NCBI GenBank assembly: GCA_965231865.1
Contig: CBDDOJ010000002.1
Coordinates: forward strand, 1,860,001 to 1,924,000
From: WTGA01 sp965231865
GTDB taxonomy: Bacteria > Pseudomonadota > Gammaproteobacteria > Arenicellales > Poriferihabitantaceae
DNA: 64,000 nucleotides
Direction: 5' to 3'
Shown: positions 52,987-63,065 of the stretch, in pieces
Layout: every line of letters starts with the position of its first letter
How positions within the stretch are numbered: position 1 is the first letter of the stretch
Made by a program: the position numbers and the translations under genes
Notes under the pieces: model-generated
What the model was told of the DNA's origin: nothing
Seen by the model: the letters and a program-made list of their open reading frames with translations, nothing else
Database searches by the model: none

Positions 52987-55752
52987 CTAGTCTGAACCGG
53001 ACGGGAGATGACGTCCGGCATGATGAATGACGATCTTCCGGCTTGTCTCATCCCAGTGAAAGTGCAGGCGGAAACACCGCTCCGGGGCCCCGGAATCCCC
53101 GATACCAAGGTGTTTTCCAATGTCGACCACCTTGTTCCGGTATCGCCGCTGGTACGTAGCGTGCTTGCCCTTGGTGGTGGCCGCGGTATCGCCTTTGAAG
53201 TCAATCTGGTAGGGCCTGCCAGCGGCGATGGCAGCGCCCAGCTGAAGGGACTTGTCGGGACCATACACCTGGAAATACTCTTCCCGGAGTATTTCCAGGC
53301 AGCGTCTGACCTTGCCAAAGTCCCGGTACGGGGAACTCTGCGCGGAACGAAGCCCTGCCGAGGTAATGGCCAATCTCCCTCGACTGGTGGCAACCATCTG
53401 CTCAACCAGTTCCACCAGGCTGGCCGGCTGCACTGCCGCAACCCCGTTCTTTGCGTGATGGTGCACGGACACCACCTCTTCAAAGGAGACCAGGGAGGCC
53501 AGCACCTCATTCATGGGCGCGTCAGTATCCCGTCCGCTGGTCGCCGGAGTCGGGGCTTTGGTTTCCATGGCCAGTTGTCGGATGGCCCGGCCAATCCTCC
53601 TGTGGTGATTCTGAAGCTGCTTTTGGGAATGGATGATTGCACGGATCTCCTCTTCACAATGACCTGGCCGGCTGATTTTCACGACCAGTGGAACAATGGC
53701 CCTGTCAATTTTCGGAAAGATTCCCCGATACCGAATCCATTGCCGAACGGCTTCGATTTCAATCTGTATGCCGTCGTTACACAGGCGCTGATGCAGGGCT
53801 TCCAGCGAACCACAGGCCTGGATTGCACGGTCTACATGGTTCAGCCACCGGTTAATCTGGATACAGTGCGCTGCCTGGTCCGGCAGGGGTTTGCGGGCGT
53901 ACTCCTGCAGAAAATCCATCAGGTCCAGGCCTTCATCGTTTTCACTCCTGATCTGCACAAGCTGGACCCCGGGAGAGATGTTTTTCGCGGGCCTGTGATC
54001 AAGCGCTGCGCGATCAGAGATTCCGTCCAGGGAGTAGACAAGTTGATGCCTGTGGTAACGGTACGTTCCACGCTCGGTAACAATCGTTACTTCACCGGCT
54101 GCAGGTGGACCTTTTTTCACAGCACCGGGGGATGGCCACTCAAGGACAGACCACAGTGGGCCAGCCCCGGCCGGATCAACCGCCGGTGTCGGCGCCACTG
54201 TCTTGTGGGCGATATATTGGCCGCTGCACTGGTTCCAGGTACATTCCTGGAATTCAACGCTTTTTCGGGGCATCTCCCGGGGGGAAAGATCATCCAGCTG
54301 CCACCATTGTTCCTTTTGCTGGAGATGATTCTCCCGGGATGCGACCCATTCAGACGCGTGTTGCTGCAACCACTTTTTTTCCTGCGAGTAGACCAGCCAG
54401 TGTGTTCTTTCTCCCAGGTACACCACCCATCCCTCGCTTTTTCCAGGGTGGCCCAGGATCAGGATCTCCTGAAAAGGCTTGTCGAGCTTTCGGTATCTCT
54501 CCTGCACACTCTTTGCCCCGACGACGGTTAGCTGCCCGGATTCAACCGCAGGCAGGTGGTACTGGTTCAGCCAACTGGAAAGCACGCCTGCTTCCCATTC
54601 CGATTGAACGACAATCAAGCGGTCTTTACCGGGTGCATCGGTTTCGTTTAACCAGTATTCAAGGGCCTGGGATTTCCCCGTATGTCCGGTTTCAATCTGA
54701 TCCATCAACTGCTCAAGGATCCCCACAGTCCGGTTTCGCATCGCGTCGGCTTCTGCACAGGGGAGGTCTGCCAGCCGTATGCTTTCGAGCCGGTCGCGAA
54801 ACGATTCAAACGGGAACCGGTCGCCATGTCGAATACGGATGAATTCGGTTTCGAAATAGTGCAGGGGAATGCCAAGGCCCTTCAGACCGGCCAGAATGCC
54901 CCGCACGGGAGTGATGACCGATGTCTGAACCGGATCATCCTGCCTGCCCAGCAGTTTGTGGAGCCTGCGACAGCACTCGCTTGCCCGAAGCAAGGCGTTT
55001 TCCAGTCGGTGGTCCGGCAATTCGGTCAATACCACCGTCCACTGGTTTCCGGCCCGGGTAATCAGCGGGGTGGGGTTGTCCGGGTGCTGGTGCCAGATGG
55101 ATACCGGAATGCCCGGCTTCGGCAGTTTCGTCTCCATGGTCCGGTCATCCAGGGAAGTCAGGATCACCACAGGACAATCAGGGAAATAAACAGTCAGGTG
55201 ATCCAACAGCTCCCCGGGGTTCTTTCGGTACCCAAACGGTGTCAGGTCAACGACCATGACAAAAGGCCTGGATGTCCCGCTCAGGGTGTCACAGGAACGG
55301 GTGAGACCGGATGTCTGTTGGCACACAATGGTTTCGGGGCCCGCTGGGCTGTTTTGCCGGACTGGCAGCGATCCGGTTTGTCGGGCCAGGTTGCCCCATC
55401 GTACGGACAGGCCGGGTTCCTGTCGCAGCCGGGTATACTGAAAAGCGGCCCGGGTCCAGACAATCAGGTCCGACGCTTCCCTCATTCTCGGGGCATTCAG
55501 CCAGTTCGCCCGAACCCGGCCCGACAAGGCCTCAACACGGGTCTGGTGAAGATAATGAAGAACCCAGGTCAGATCACCGGGGCGGTGAAACGGCGCGGAC
55601 AGCGCGGTGTGCTGCCCATTCTTGAAACGGTAGCCGACCGCCGCAAGTCCTTGTGCAAGGGTAACCGGACACCGGCATTGATTCAGCCAGGACAACGCCG
55701 GAACCGCTGGACGGTATCCTTCGGCGAGTGCGGCCCATTTACTGGTCTCCAT
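52987..55752 (-). CDS. Uncharacterised 921-aa protein, partner of the giant ATPase
   Basis: I do not recognise this protein as a family. I chose ATG 55752 (METSKWAALAEGYRPA), which overlaps the stop of the giant gene by 14 nt. Two features stand out. Around residues 375-480 the pattern LIVVQSEWEAGVLSSWL, QEILILGHPGKSEGWVVYLG and WLVYSQEKKWL recalls the second helicase lobe, as in DISARM DrmE-type proteins, but no Walker A or DEAD-like box is visible. The end (near residue 890 onward) carries FRLHFHWDETSRKIVIHHAG, a beta-rich small module. The middle is helical (QKQLQNHHRRIGRAIRQL). Soluble, no signal peptide. A role in nucleic-acid handling is inference. Confidence 0.7.
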   Translation of the reverse strand: METSKWAALAEGYRPAVPALSWLNQCRCPVTLAQGLAAVGYRFKNGQHTALSAPFHRPGDLTWVLHYLHQTRVEALSGRVRANWLNAPRMREASDLIVWTRAAFQYTRLRQEPGLSVRWGNLARQTGSLPVRQNSPAGPETIVCQQTSGLTRSCDTLSGTSRPFVMVVDLTPFGYRKNPGELLDHLTVYFPDCPVVILTSLDDRTMETKLPKPGIPVSIWHQHPDNPTPLITRAGNQWTVVLTELPDHRLENALLRASECCRRLHKLLGRQDDPVQTSVITPVRGILAGLKGLGIPLHYFETEFIRIRHGDRFPFESFRDRLESIRLADLPCAEADAMRNRTVGILEQLMDQIETGHTGKSQALEYWLNETDAPGKDRLIVVQSEWEAGVLSSWLNQYHLPAVESGQLTVVGAKSVQERYRKLDKPFQEILILGHPGKSEGWVVYLGERTHWLVYSQEKKWLQQHASEWVASRENHLQQKEQWWQLDDLSPREMPRKSVEFQECTWNQCSGQYIAHKTVAPTPAVDPAGAGPLWSVLEWPSPGAVKKGPPAAGEVTIVTERGTYRYHRHQLVYSLDGISDRAALDHRPAKNISPGVQLVQIRSENDEGLDLMDFLQEYARKPLPDQAAHCIQINRWLNHVDRAIQACGSLEALHQRLCNDGIQIEIEAVRQWIRYRGIFPKIDRAIVPLVVKISRPGHCEEEIRAIIHSQKQLQNHHRRIGRAIRQLAMETKAPTPATSGRDTDAPMNEVLASLVSFEEVVSVHHHAKNGVAAVQPASLVELVEQMVATSRGRLAITSAGLRSAQSSPYRDFGKVRRCLEILREEYFQVYGPDKSLQLGAAIAAGRPYQIDFKGDTAATTKGKHATYQRRYRNKVVDIGKHLGIGDSGAPERCFRLHFHWDETSRKIVIHHAGRHLPSGSD

Positions 55753-58700
55753 CGTGAAGGTCCAGTGCATGACGGACCGAAGGCAACAGTTCAAAATAGG
55801 TGGACCGATCCCCTTTCTGGTTGCGGGAGCGCTTCAACAGATTGAGGTCACAGAGCCATTGAACCATCTGATCCACGGAGTCGGGTGTTCCTTCCCCCAG
55901 CGGGGAGTCTTCGGCGAGGAGCCGGATCATTTCAAGCTCTACCGATGGGGATTCGGCATGGATCATTTTCAGCAGCGGAAGTGCCCATTCCCTGTCCAGG
56001 GCTCCGGTCGATTTCAGCAGCTTCTCAGTCTCTTTTCTGGGCAGTTCGGTAACGGGGAGGAACCGATTGGACCGTGACAGATTGCTCCATTTCTGATATT
56101 GCTTCTTGTGTTTGACCAGATCTTCCAGCAGGGAATACCAGCCGTCGGTGATGTCGATGGCGGTCTTGGTTGCGGCAAATGAGTCATTGATCTGCAGCTT
56201 TTCAAGAAATGCCCTGACCGCGCCGGTGGTCCATGGAGCCAGGCGAATAAATGGCTGGAGGTTTTCCCGTTCAGCAGTGAGCTCAGGACGGCTCAGCCAG
56301 TTCCAGTACGCCGAAGGTCCCATCAGAAAAACGATGCGCAAGGGATATTTAGCCGTGTATTCGTTCCCGGCAATCCGGTGTGCTGCATCCAGCATTCCCA
56401 GAAAGTTGGCAAGAGGAGTATGGGGTTCCACCGTAATAAATACCATTTGAGGGGCTTTTAATGCCCGCTTTGTGACCATATTGGCCAGGAGTTTTTTCTC
56501 AAAGATATTCGGGTTGTTGTATTGTTCGGTCGAAGCCCTGTGGGACTGGTAAATGGACTGTGTGTAATGCCCGGGAATAAATCGTTCCTCCTCTTCGTAG
56601 AGACTGGGCAGTGTCTCGGCGACCTGATTCAGGCCAGTAGCCTCGGAACCGACAATGATGCTGGTGGTATAGTATTTGGGATTGAATTTTTGCACAGGGC
56701 CCAGGGGCTCCGATTCTTCAATGCTGCCAAGGATTGCTTTTTCATCGCGGTAGGTGACCGGTGACGGGGCGGCATCCTTCCTGGGATCGAAGGAATGGCG
56801 GTCAAGCGGGTCATAACGCTTACGAAAAGCAATGGCCCGTTCAAGCTGGGAGCTGACATCGCTGCCCTGTCCATCCGTCAGCAGTTTCAATACACTGGTA
56901 TTGCGCAGGGCATACCTGCCATCGGGCATGGGCCGCAATACCCCCAGGCCGACCAGTTCCACCAGGAAGGCTTCAAACTGCCTTACCGACAGGTGGCTGA
57001 AGTCCTTGGGCAGCCAGCATTCAGCGGTTTCCTTGGCATAGCGGGAACTGAATGCCTGGGCACCACGGCCTTCATTGATAATTCCGTAAACAATGACCAG
57101 ATATCGCTGGTCCAGGTTGAGCGTCATGTCAAAGCGTTTTCGAATGAGATCCATGACATTGGTGTTGCGGCTGACATTGGTCACATCATTGTCGGTGATG
57201 ATGCCATTGCCGATTTTGGTTCTCATGTTGCCGGACAGGGATTTGATCAGTTCATGGCAAAAGATCTGTATCAGGCCGGGATGGCGGTTGGTGGCAGCGA
57301 GGATACGATTGGCCGCATGTACATTTTCAAAGGTATAGCCGACTGCACGCAGGGGTTCCGTCACCAGATGCAGGGCTTCCTGGGTGGGCATAATGGAAAC
57401 CTGAATGGAACCGCCCAGCTGGGTCAGCGGATAATTGGGCGAGTTTTCAAGGCGTTTGACATTTTCCAGCCCTCCGATAATGATCTTGAAACGACCCTGT
57501 ACTTCAGGATGGGCAACCAGATCGCGCAATTCCCGGAATATATTGAAGTCGTGTGCGCTGTCCACACCGAGAATGGGGTCGATTTCATCGAATATTGCGA
57601 TGATCTGGGAATCACGCTTACTGATTAACGCCTGTTTGACTGCGTCGATAATCTTTTCGGTGGCGGCATTCGTGGTGGAGGCATTCCTGATCGGTGTGCT
57701 GATGAGTTTTTCCTGGCACATCCAGCGATAGAGAGAATCCCAGATCAATCTCCGTGCTTTTTGCCAGGCATCCTGGCTGATGTCGATGCGCTGATAAAGG
57801 TCCTTGTCCAGCATTTCGTAAAAGGCATACTTCTTGCCCGCTGGACGATGAAACCGCAGCTGTACTTCCTGGAGTATCGTGGACTTCCCCAGTTGGCGCC
57901 CACCGAAAACAATGGCACTGCCGTTGTCCATTTTCAGCAGACTGTCGATTTGTATTTCACGGCCATAGCGCATTTCCGGAAGCGGCGGCTTGGAGGCATC
58001 GGTGCCATCGTACGGATTGAAGTAGGTATACGGGGCAGCCAGCCACAGGAAGTTCCGAACGGCGATGTTCTCGGCGCCGTCCTGCGGCTGTGCGGCGAGA
58101 AACAGGGAGACCACCAGATCAATATGCAAAACGGTTTTATGTTGCCGCTTGCAAAAGCCGGCAAATTGATTGCGTTGTTCATCGGTGAGCGGGACAGCGG
58201 AGATGAGCAGGGCTTCTTCATAAATACGGTGCGAACTCAATACATCGTCCAGCTGATCAGGATTCCAGGGCCGGTAGGCGATGATTACGGGGAGGTTCCG
58301 TTCGGTAATACTGCTTCCAAACAGGGCAAATGGTCGAGTGGATGGCGATGCCTCCACCCGCATGACCATGGTCGAGAATCCGGTGGTGATCTGATAATTC
58401 AAGGACGGTTTGAGACCGGCACTGAATCGAGGTTGTGCAGGGACCAGTCCGATGAATTGAAGAATGCCCACCACGCGTTCGTAAAACGCTTTGTTCACCG
58501 CAGCGGGGGGACTGCTGTGACACCAGTCACACAGGGTTTCAATGAGAGGTTTGAGGTGGTCCGTTGGGGAAGGGAATTGAAGTCCATACTCCTGGCCTCC
58601 ACCGCTGATGGTGGTCCAGATACGGTTCCTGTCCACGGCTTCTCCCTGCGGGTGAATCCCCTGAAAAATGGCGTCGGAGGCGGCAATGAAGTCCTTCAAC

Positions 58701-61700
58701 ATGGGGATGTCCTTGACGCTCGCAGGTTCGATCCGGCGCCGTTTTTTCGCCGCACTTTCCAGTTCGTCCAGCATTTCCTGGACAACCGGAAGATTGTCGT
58801 CCCTGAACGCTTCCTCCATGTCGGCAATCCAGCTTTCGGGTACCGCATCGTCAGACACGGAGTTCTGCAGTTTGCCCAGGGTATCCTGATAGCGGCGCCG
58901 GAGGTCCTCTCTCGTGCTGGCGGTAAGGCCCTGCAGCATCGCTTCCATTTCATCCAGGCTATTGTGAATGGATTGGCTGTCGTCCAGGGGTTTGAGAGTG
59001 CCAATCATCTCCAGGTTGTCTTCCAGTTCAGCGCGATAAAACTCCTCCTTCCCCGCATCAATCAACTCGGACAATTGTGCGTTTTCCAGTTGATTCTGAA
59101 GCTGATGGCAGCGCTTTTCAAAGTTCCGGGTGAGATGTTGAAAAACAGTGTGCACATCGGGCAGGGAGTTGTCCGGGTCCTGGTCCTGCAAATGAAGCCG
59201 CAGGAGTTCGGCGAGGCGGATGTTTTTTCGCTGAAGCGCGGTCTCCAGCACAGGGGGCGGATCAAACGGTTTTTCGATTTGGGAAAAGTGCCACTCCAGC
59301 CGGTTGTGGTCGGTATCGCAGTTTTCCATTTCCATCACCTGCCGAGGGTGGTAATACCAGCCCTTTATCCGTTTATATGGCCAAATCACCGAATCATTCC
59401 GGCCAATGGCCTCGCTGAGTCGACAAAGATTCCCGGAGACCAGGCGGGCGCCGGCTTTTCGTCCGGGCTGCTGGGTATCGTCCTTTGCCATCGCATTGAA
59501 ATGGTCAATGGAACTCTTCAACCGGGTGCGCAGTCGTTTGGCGTATTCCTCGGTGTAATTGCCTTCATGGTGGACCACGGAGGCCAGCCAGTCCCGACAG
59601 ATGTCTGCGAGTTCAGATACGTGATGATAAAAGCGCAGGTAGGCCGTCTTGGTGACGTTTTCGCTGCCATGAAAGGCAATCTGCTGCAGGGATTCATCCA
59701 ACAGCTGTCTGGAAGATTCTTCATCGGCATACTGCTGTATGTATTCCTCTACACGATGAATACTTTTGCGGTCACTTTCCCGGATAATGCGGTCTATTTC
59801 ATGGAAAATGCCCTTTTCCAGGCAATACGACTGGGCTTTCAAAACCGCGGCGTGGCCACGCCGGCCCTCTCGAATACGCTGCCCCCATTGGTCCAGAGCC
59901 GTGATGTCAAATCCTGTTGATGAATCCGGTTCGCTGATACGAAGGGCCTTAAGAGTGGTGGTCTCGCCGTGATTGGCCAGATCAATGGTTTCCCGGATCA
60001 GGTCATGCGTATTGCCGTCGAAGACATGGTCGGGAAGACCCCGAAGGAGCATGGGTGCTGTGCTGGTATTGCCGCCAAAAATGGTGGGCTGAAAACAGGC
60101 CGAGAAGATCAGGTACGGCACCATCTCGGCATTGGCCTGTTCCGTCCACTTCTCGATATGTGCGGATGTCATCTGATCGAGCAACCGTCGGGTTTTGTTG
60201 AAGGCTTCACGGTTGTTCCAGGTGTTGGCCCCGTAATAGGCCGACTTGAAAAGTGTGTACGGCAGACAATCACTGCTTACCTGCATGTCTTCAAGCAGGA
60301 AGCTGAAATCGGATGCGATTTCAATCCGGCCATTGTCGACGATGGTCGAGAGTGCTTCGTTCGCCAGGTCTCCCGGGATGAATGCCTGTTCATTCAGGGC
60401 CTTTCGACAGGCGTCCACGACTGAATGCAACGTTTCATCCGAGGGCAAAGAGGGGGTGTCTGGTTCGTCTGGGTCAGGTTGTGGGGGTGGTGGATCGGGA
60501 TCAATGGGGAGCGGGCGAACTGGTTTGACCAGGGAGCGGGCATCAATGGGCTTCTTTTTGTTCCGGGTCGGCTTCTCTTTTTTCCGGGGATCAGGTGGGG
60601 GAGGCGAGTCGGGAGCGGTACCCTTCACATCGGAAGTCTTTCCGTCTCCCGGTTCGTGAATCTCCTTGCCATCGTCAGGGGGAGTTGGGGTGTCCAGGGG
60701 TCGGGTCTTCAGAGTCTGGAGCAGTGCATCGCGAAGGGTCACTTCAGGTTCCCGGGTAAGATGGTGGCTGTCAAGATCGCCGTTCACGGAACGAAGGACG
60801 GTTGCAGCCGGGTCGGCCAGGGTTTTTTCATCCCAGGGTGAGATGGTATCGGCTGCGTAGGATTCAAATCGGTCCATATCACAGCCCGGAGGGAATATGG
60901 AAAACAAGCCCTGGTTCTCGCTACAGTACAGTGCATCCTCAATACGGGCTATTTTTTGGGTGTCCGCGAGGTTCTGTTTGCGTTGTTCCATGACCGTTGC
61001 CGGGGCCGTGTTTTGACGTTGCGCGATTTCTGACTGTACCCGGGCCTGTTTTTTTCGTATCCGGCGGATGGCCTTCGATGTTTTTTTCGCTTCGGCCTTG
61101 ATCGATTTCAATGTGGTCCGCAGTCCATCCGGTTTCTGTGGTTCAAAGTTTTCACTGTAAAAATACTCCTGCCAGGCATTTACCAGCCTGAACCAGATGT
61201 CTTGAGTCGCTTCACCGGGGGCACCGAACAACGGATGTTCCAGCCGGTGATTGAGCAGGTACAGAGTAATGCTCCATTCAACGATGATGTCCGCGGGGTC
61301 CTGCCTGGACTGTTCCTGGATCAAGTTTGACCAGTCGTGGACCAGATGAACCATTTTTTCGGCAATTTGGAGCGATCCCCGGTGAGCCCTGGCTTCTTTC
61401 ACCAGTGATTCCATCGCATCCAGATATTCGAGCTCGGTGGTCGGGGTGGGTTTTGCCGCTGCCGGGGCCGTTTTTGCCGGTGCTTTCTTTTTCCGGCTGC
61501 ATTGTTTGGGGGTGCCGGGATGGTTGGCCGGGTGAGAGAGCAATGCAGAGAAGTACGGGACAAGCCCGGGTTGCCGTTTCAGGCAGTATGGAAAAAATGT
61601 CTCGCTGGCAGCCGTTGAACTGGCCAGGCAAACCTCTGCAAGCTGTTGGCGTTCTTCTTCTGACAGGTGGTCCCAGTCGTCCAATTGCTCCAGGCAGCAG

Positions 61701-62260
61701 TTTCCCATATAGGATGCGAGAAAAAAAGATTCCGTCATATAACCCGCCGTTCTCGATTTTTTTTTCTTCCGCTTGCTTTCTGGAAGGTCGTCCAGTCCGG
61801 ATGTCGCCGCAGGATTTTCGGGCTCGACTCCGCATCCGTCAAAATACAGGTGCCACGTCGATCTGGGTTCAGGCTGGGTGAAGGCTTCCGGCCGGTAACG
61901 AAAAAACACACGCAGTTCCCAACTGGGGGACAGGGTGGTGGTGATTTTCGAACCGTTTCCTGCACACAGTTCTTCCCGGAGCATAGTGTACTCCGTCATG
62001 TAGGTCATACGTCGGAATTTGGTCCAGCAGTACAGATCAATCAGTTTTGACCGACCTTTCGTGAATTTTATTTTCGGCAGTTCTTTCAAGCGTTTCGCGA
62101 ACTCAAGGGCTTTCAGGCCGTGACTGCGCCCCATCATACCGAGCGAGTCCCTGAGTACCCCCTCGCGTGGCTTGCTGGTCTCTTTGGCCAGAAAGACATG
62201 GTCTGGCAGACCAACCGTATCGTCTGTAATTTCGAATGGGGGCGGGATGGTAAGGTTCAT
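55739..62260 (-). CDS. Giant 2173-aa protein with a STAND/ORC-like P-loop ATPase module
   Basis: A multi-domain protein without a close family I can name. Residues 1-540 are mixed and helical with basic tracts; about 545-610 is a Pro-rich charged linker (KKEKPTRNKKKPIDARSL); a long helical region follows. Near 1360-1440 lie ITERNLPVIIAYRPWN and WLAAPYTYFNPYDGTD. The ATPase module has Walker A GGRQLGKST at 1453-1461, Walker B IIAIFDEIDPIL with FDEID at 1557-1561, and FKIIIGGLENVKRL as a sensor-like strand, then winged-helix-type segments (SHLSVRQFEAFLVELVGLGV). This order is typical of ORC/Cdc6-like and novel STAND NTPases, which often sense phage. Start ATG 62260 has an AGGA-like site upstream. 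No stop or frameshift over 6.5 kb implies selection. Confidence 0.85.
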   Translation of the reverse strand: MNLTIPPPFEITDDTVGLPDHVFLAKETSKPREGVLRDSLGMMGRSHGLKALEFAKRLKELPKIKFTKGRSKLIDLYCWTKFRRMTYMTEYTMLREELCAGNGSKITTTLSPSWELRVFFRYRPEAFTQPEPRSTWHLYFDGCGVEPENPAATSGLDDLPESKRKKKKSRTAGYMTESFFLASYMGNCCLEQLDDWDHLSEEERQQLAEVCLASSTAASETFFPYCLKRQPGLVPYFSALLSHPANHPGTPKQCSRKKKAPAKTAPAAAKPTPTTELEYLDAMESLVKEARAHRGSLQIAEKMVHLVHDWSNLIQEQSRQDPADIIVEWSITLYLLNHRLEHPLFGAPGEATQDIWFRLVNAWQEYFYSENFEPQKPDGLRTTLKSIKAEAKKTSKAIRRIRKKQARVQSEIAQRQNTAPATVMEQRKQNLADTQKIARIEDALYCSENQGLFSIFPPGCDMDRFESYAADTISPWDEKTLADPAATVLRSVNGDLDSHHLTREPEVTLRDALLQTLKTRPLDTPTPPDDGKEIHEPGDGKTSDVKGTAPDSPPPPDPRKKEKPTRNKKKPIDARSLVKPVRPLPIDPDPPPPQPDPDEPDTPSLPSDETLHSVVDACRKALNEQAFIPGDLANEALSTIVDNGRIEIASDFSFLLEDMQVSSDCLPYTLFKSAYYGANTWNNREAFNKTRRLLDQMTSAHIEKWTEQANAEMVPYLIFSACFQPTIFGGNTSTAPMLLRGLPDHVFDGNTHDLIRETIDLANHGETTTLKALRISEPDSSTGFDITALDQWGQRIREGRRGHAAVLKAQSYCLEKGIFHEIDRIIRESDRKSIHRVEEYIQQYADEESSRQLLDESLQQIAFHGSENVTKTAYLRFYHHVSELADICRDWLASVVHHEGNYTEEYAKRLRTRLKSSIDHFNAMAKDDTQQPGRKAGARLVSGNLCRLSEAIGRNDSVIWPYKRIKGWYYHPRQVMEMENCDTDHNRLEWHFSQIEKPFDPPPVLETALQRKNIRLAELLRLHLQDQDPDNSLPDVHTVFQHLTRNFEKRCHQLQNQLENAQLSELIDAGKEEFYRAELEDNLEMIGTLKPLDDSQSIHNSLDEMEAMLQGLTASTREDLRRRYQDTLGKLQNSVSDDAVPESWIADMEEAFRDDNLPVVQEMLDELESAAKKRRRIEPASVKDIPMLKDFIAASDAIFQGIHPQGEAVDRNRIWTTISGGGQEYGLQFPSPTDHLKPLIETLCDWCHSSPPAAVNKAFYERVVGILQFIGLVPAQPRFSAGLKPSLNYQITTGFSTMVMRVEASPSTRPFALFGSSITERNLPVIIAYRPWNPDQLDDVLSSHRIYEEALLISAVPLTDEQRNQFAGFCKRQHKTVLHIDLVVSLFLAAQPQDGAENIAVRNFLWLAAPYTYFNPYDGTDASKPPLPEMRYGREIQIDSLLKMDNGSAIVFGGRQLGKSTILQEVQLRFHRPAGKKYAFYEMLDKDLYQRIDISQDAWQKARRLIWDSLYRWMCQEKLISTPIRNASTTNAATEKIIDAVKQALISKRDSQIIAIFDEIDPILGVDSAHDFNIFRELRDLVAHPEVQGRFKIIIGGLENVKRLENSPNYPLTQLGGSIQVSIMPTQEALHLVTEPLRAVGYTFENVHAANRILAATNRHPGLIQIFCHELIKSLSGNMRTKIGNGIITDNDVTNVSRNTNVMDLIRKRFDMTLNLDQRYLVIVYGIINEGRGAQAFSSRYAKETAECWLPKDFSHLSVRQFEAFLVELVGLGVLRPMPDGRYALRNTSVLKLLTDGQGSDVSSQLERAIAFRKRYDPLDRHSFDPRKDAAPSPVTYRDEKAILGSIEESEPLGPVQKFNPKYYTTSIIVGSEATGLNQVAETLPSLYEEEERFIPGHYTQSIYQSHRASTEQYNNPNIFEKKLLANMVTKRALKAPQMVFITVEPHTPLANFLGMLDAAHRIAGNEYTAKYPLRIVFLMGPSAYWNWLSRPELTAERENLQPFIRLAPWTTGAVRAFLEKLQINDSFAATKTAIDITDGWYSLLEDLVKHKKQYQKWSNLSRSNRFLPVTELPRKETEKLLKSTGALDREWALPLLKMIHAESPSVELEMIRLLAEDSPLGEGTPDSVDQMVQWLCDLNLLKRSRNQKGDRSTYFELLPSVRHALDLHDGDQ

Positions 62261-62321
62261 TGCACTTTCCGTGGGTTATCCTTTTTATGGGGGCCAATGG
62301 TTTCAATGAACCCTGTTATTG

Positions 62322-62350
62322 CTTATAGCAGGTTCCGTTCATGAATGTAA
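62322..62350 (-). promoter_or_regulatory. Weak promoter candidate for the giant-ATPase operon
   Basis: On the minus strand TTACAT and TATAAG are separated by 17 nt, about 60 nt before the ATG. The -10 box is good (5 of 6) but the -35 match is poor. The 265-bp gap is shared with the divergent RidA gene. Confidence 0.25.
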
Positions 62351-62525
62351 GCCGTGAGCCGGAGATAGAATCGGTATTCAGGAAAGATGGTGGGGATACG
62401 GTGGGTTGCACGGTGTAGAATAGGGAATGCCCGGATTTCGGGCAGTCGTTCCTGCCGTGAAATTTCCTACCCACAGGGCAGAAGGATTGACCGGGAAATC
62501 GAATCAAAATTCAGGTGAGGTATTC

Positions 62526-62921
62526 ATGATCCAATATTTTCAACCAAAGTGTATCCCCGAGTCCGCTGCACCGTTCACCCAGGTGGTGGTGGACCACCAC
62601 TATGCCCATCTTGCAGGGCTGGTCGCGGCGGATTTTCCTGAAGGCCAGGCAGTATTGGGGGATGTGGCGGCGGAGACCGATGAGATATTGAAACGAATCC
62701 AACTGGTTCTGGGTGAATTGGGGTTGTCCATGAGACATCTTGTACGCACGGATGTCCACCTGAAAACCCTGGATGACTTTGATCAAATGGATGCCGCGTA
62801 CCGTAGGCATTTTGAGGCGGGTCGCTATCCTGCCCGGACGACCACCCAGTCCCGGCAATTATTCGGAGACAGCCGGGTCGAAATTACCTGCATGGCGACC
62901 ATTGGCGAGTTGGGTCAGTGA
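62526..62921 (+). CDS. RidA (YjgF/YER057c/UK114) family protein
   Basis: A 131-residue member of the Rid family, whose best-known members hydrolyse reactive enamine/imine intermediates from PLP enzymes. Visible: HHYAHLAGLVAADFPEGQAV, the region RTDVHLKTLDDFDQMDAAYR, the active-site arginine in YPARTTTQ and the acidic residue in VEITCMATI. A strong AGGTGAGG ribosome site lies 5 nt before ATG 62526. It is divergent from the giant-ATPase gene and 108 bp from the CRISPR array; no functional link to either is established. Confidence 0.9.
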   Translation: MIQYFQPKCIPESAAPFTQVVVDHHYAHLAGLVAADFPEGQAVLGDVAAETDEILKRIQLVLGELGLSMRHLVRTDVHLKTLDDFDQMDAAYRRHFEAGRYPARTTTQSRQLFGDSRVEITCMATIGELGQ

Positions 62922-63029
62922 ACTCTTCCAATACAGAACCAACCGACCATAACGCCCATCTAAGTTGACCGGAAACTTCAGTACGCTGTGGAAAGACCCA
63001 CTGCATTATCGGACTACACGGACAAAGCA

Positions 63030-63065
63030 ACTCTAATGAGGCCGCCGCCCGAAAGCGGCGGATAC
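63030..63065 (-). repeat. Degenerate terminal CRISPR repeat (trailer end)
   Basis: The first five plus-strand bases read ACTCT instead of GCTTC, so on the minus strand the handle ATTGAAGC is ATTAGAGT. The rest of the repeat is perfect. Decay at the handle end of the last repeat is the usual mark of the leader-distal end. Confidence 0.85.

Noticed and set aside
53008..54531. 507-codon plus-strand frame
   Set aside because: Antisense to the 921-aa gene, which is coupled to the giant gene and has a plausible protein pattern.
57761..59920. 719-codon open frame on the plus strand
   Set aside because: It is antisense to the giant ATPase gene, whose minus-strand reading has a clear Walker A and B and a better amino-acid pattern.
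52987..62260. Assignment of the giant operon to BREX or DISARM
   Set aside because: No PglZ, BrxL, PglX, DrmA or DrmB-like gene is present; only a vague helicase-lobe resemblance in the 921-aa protein.
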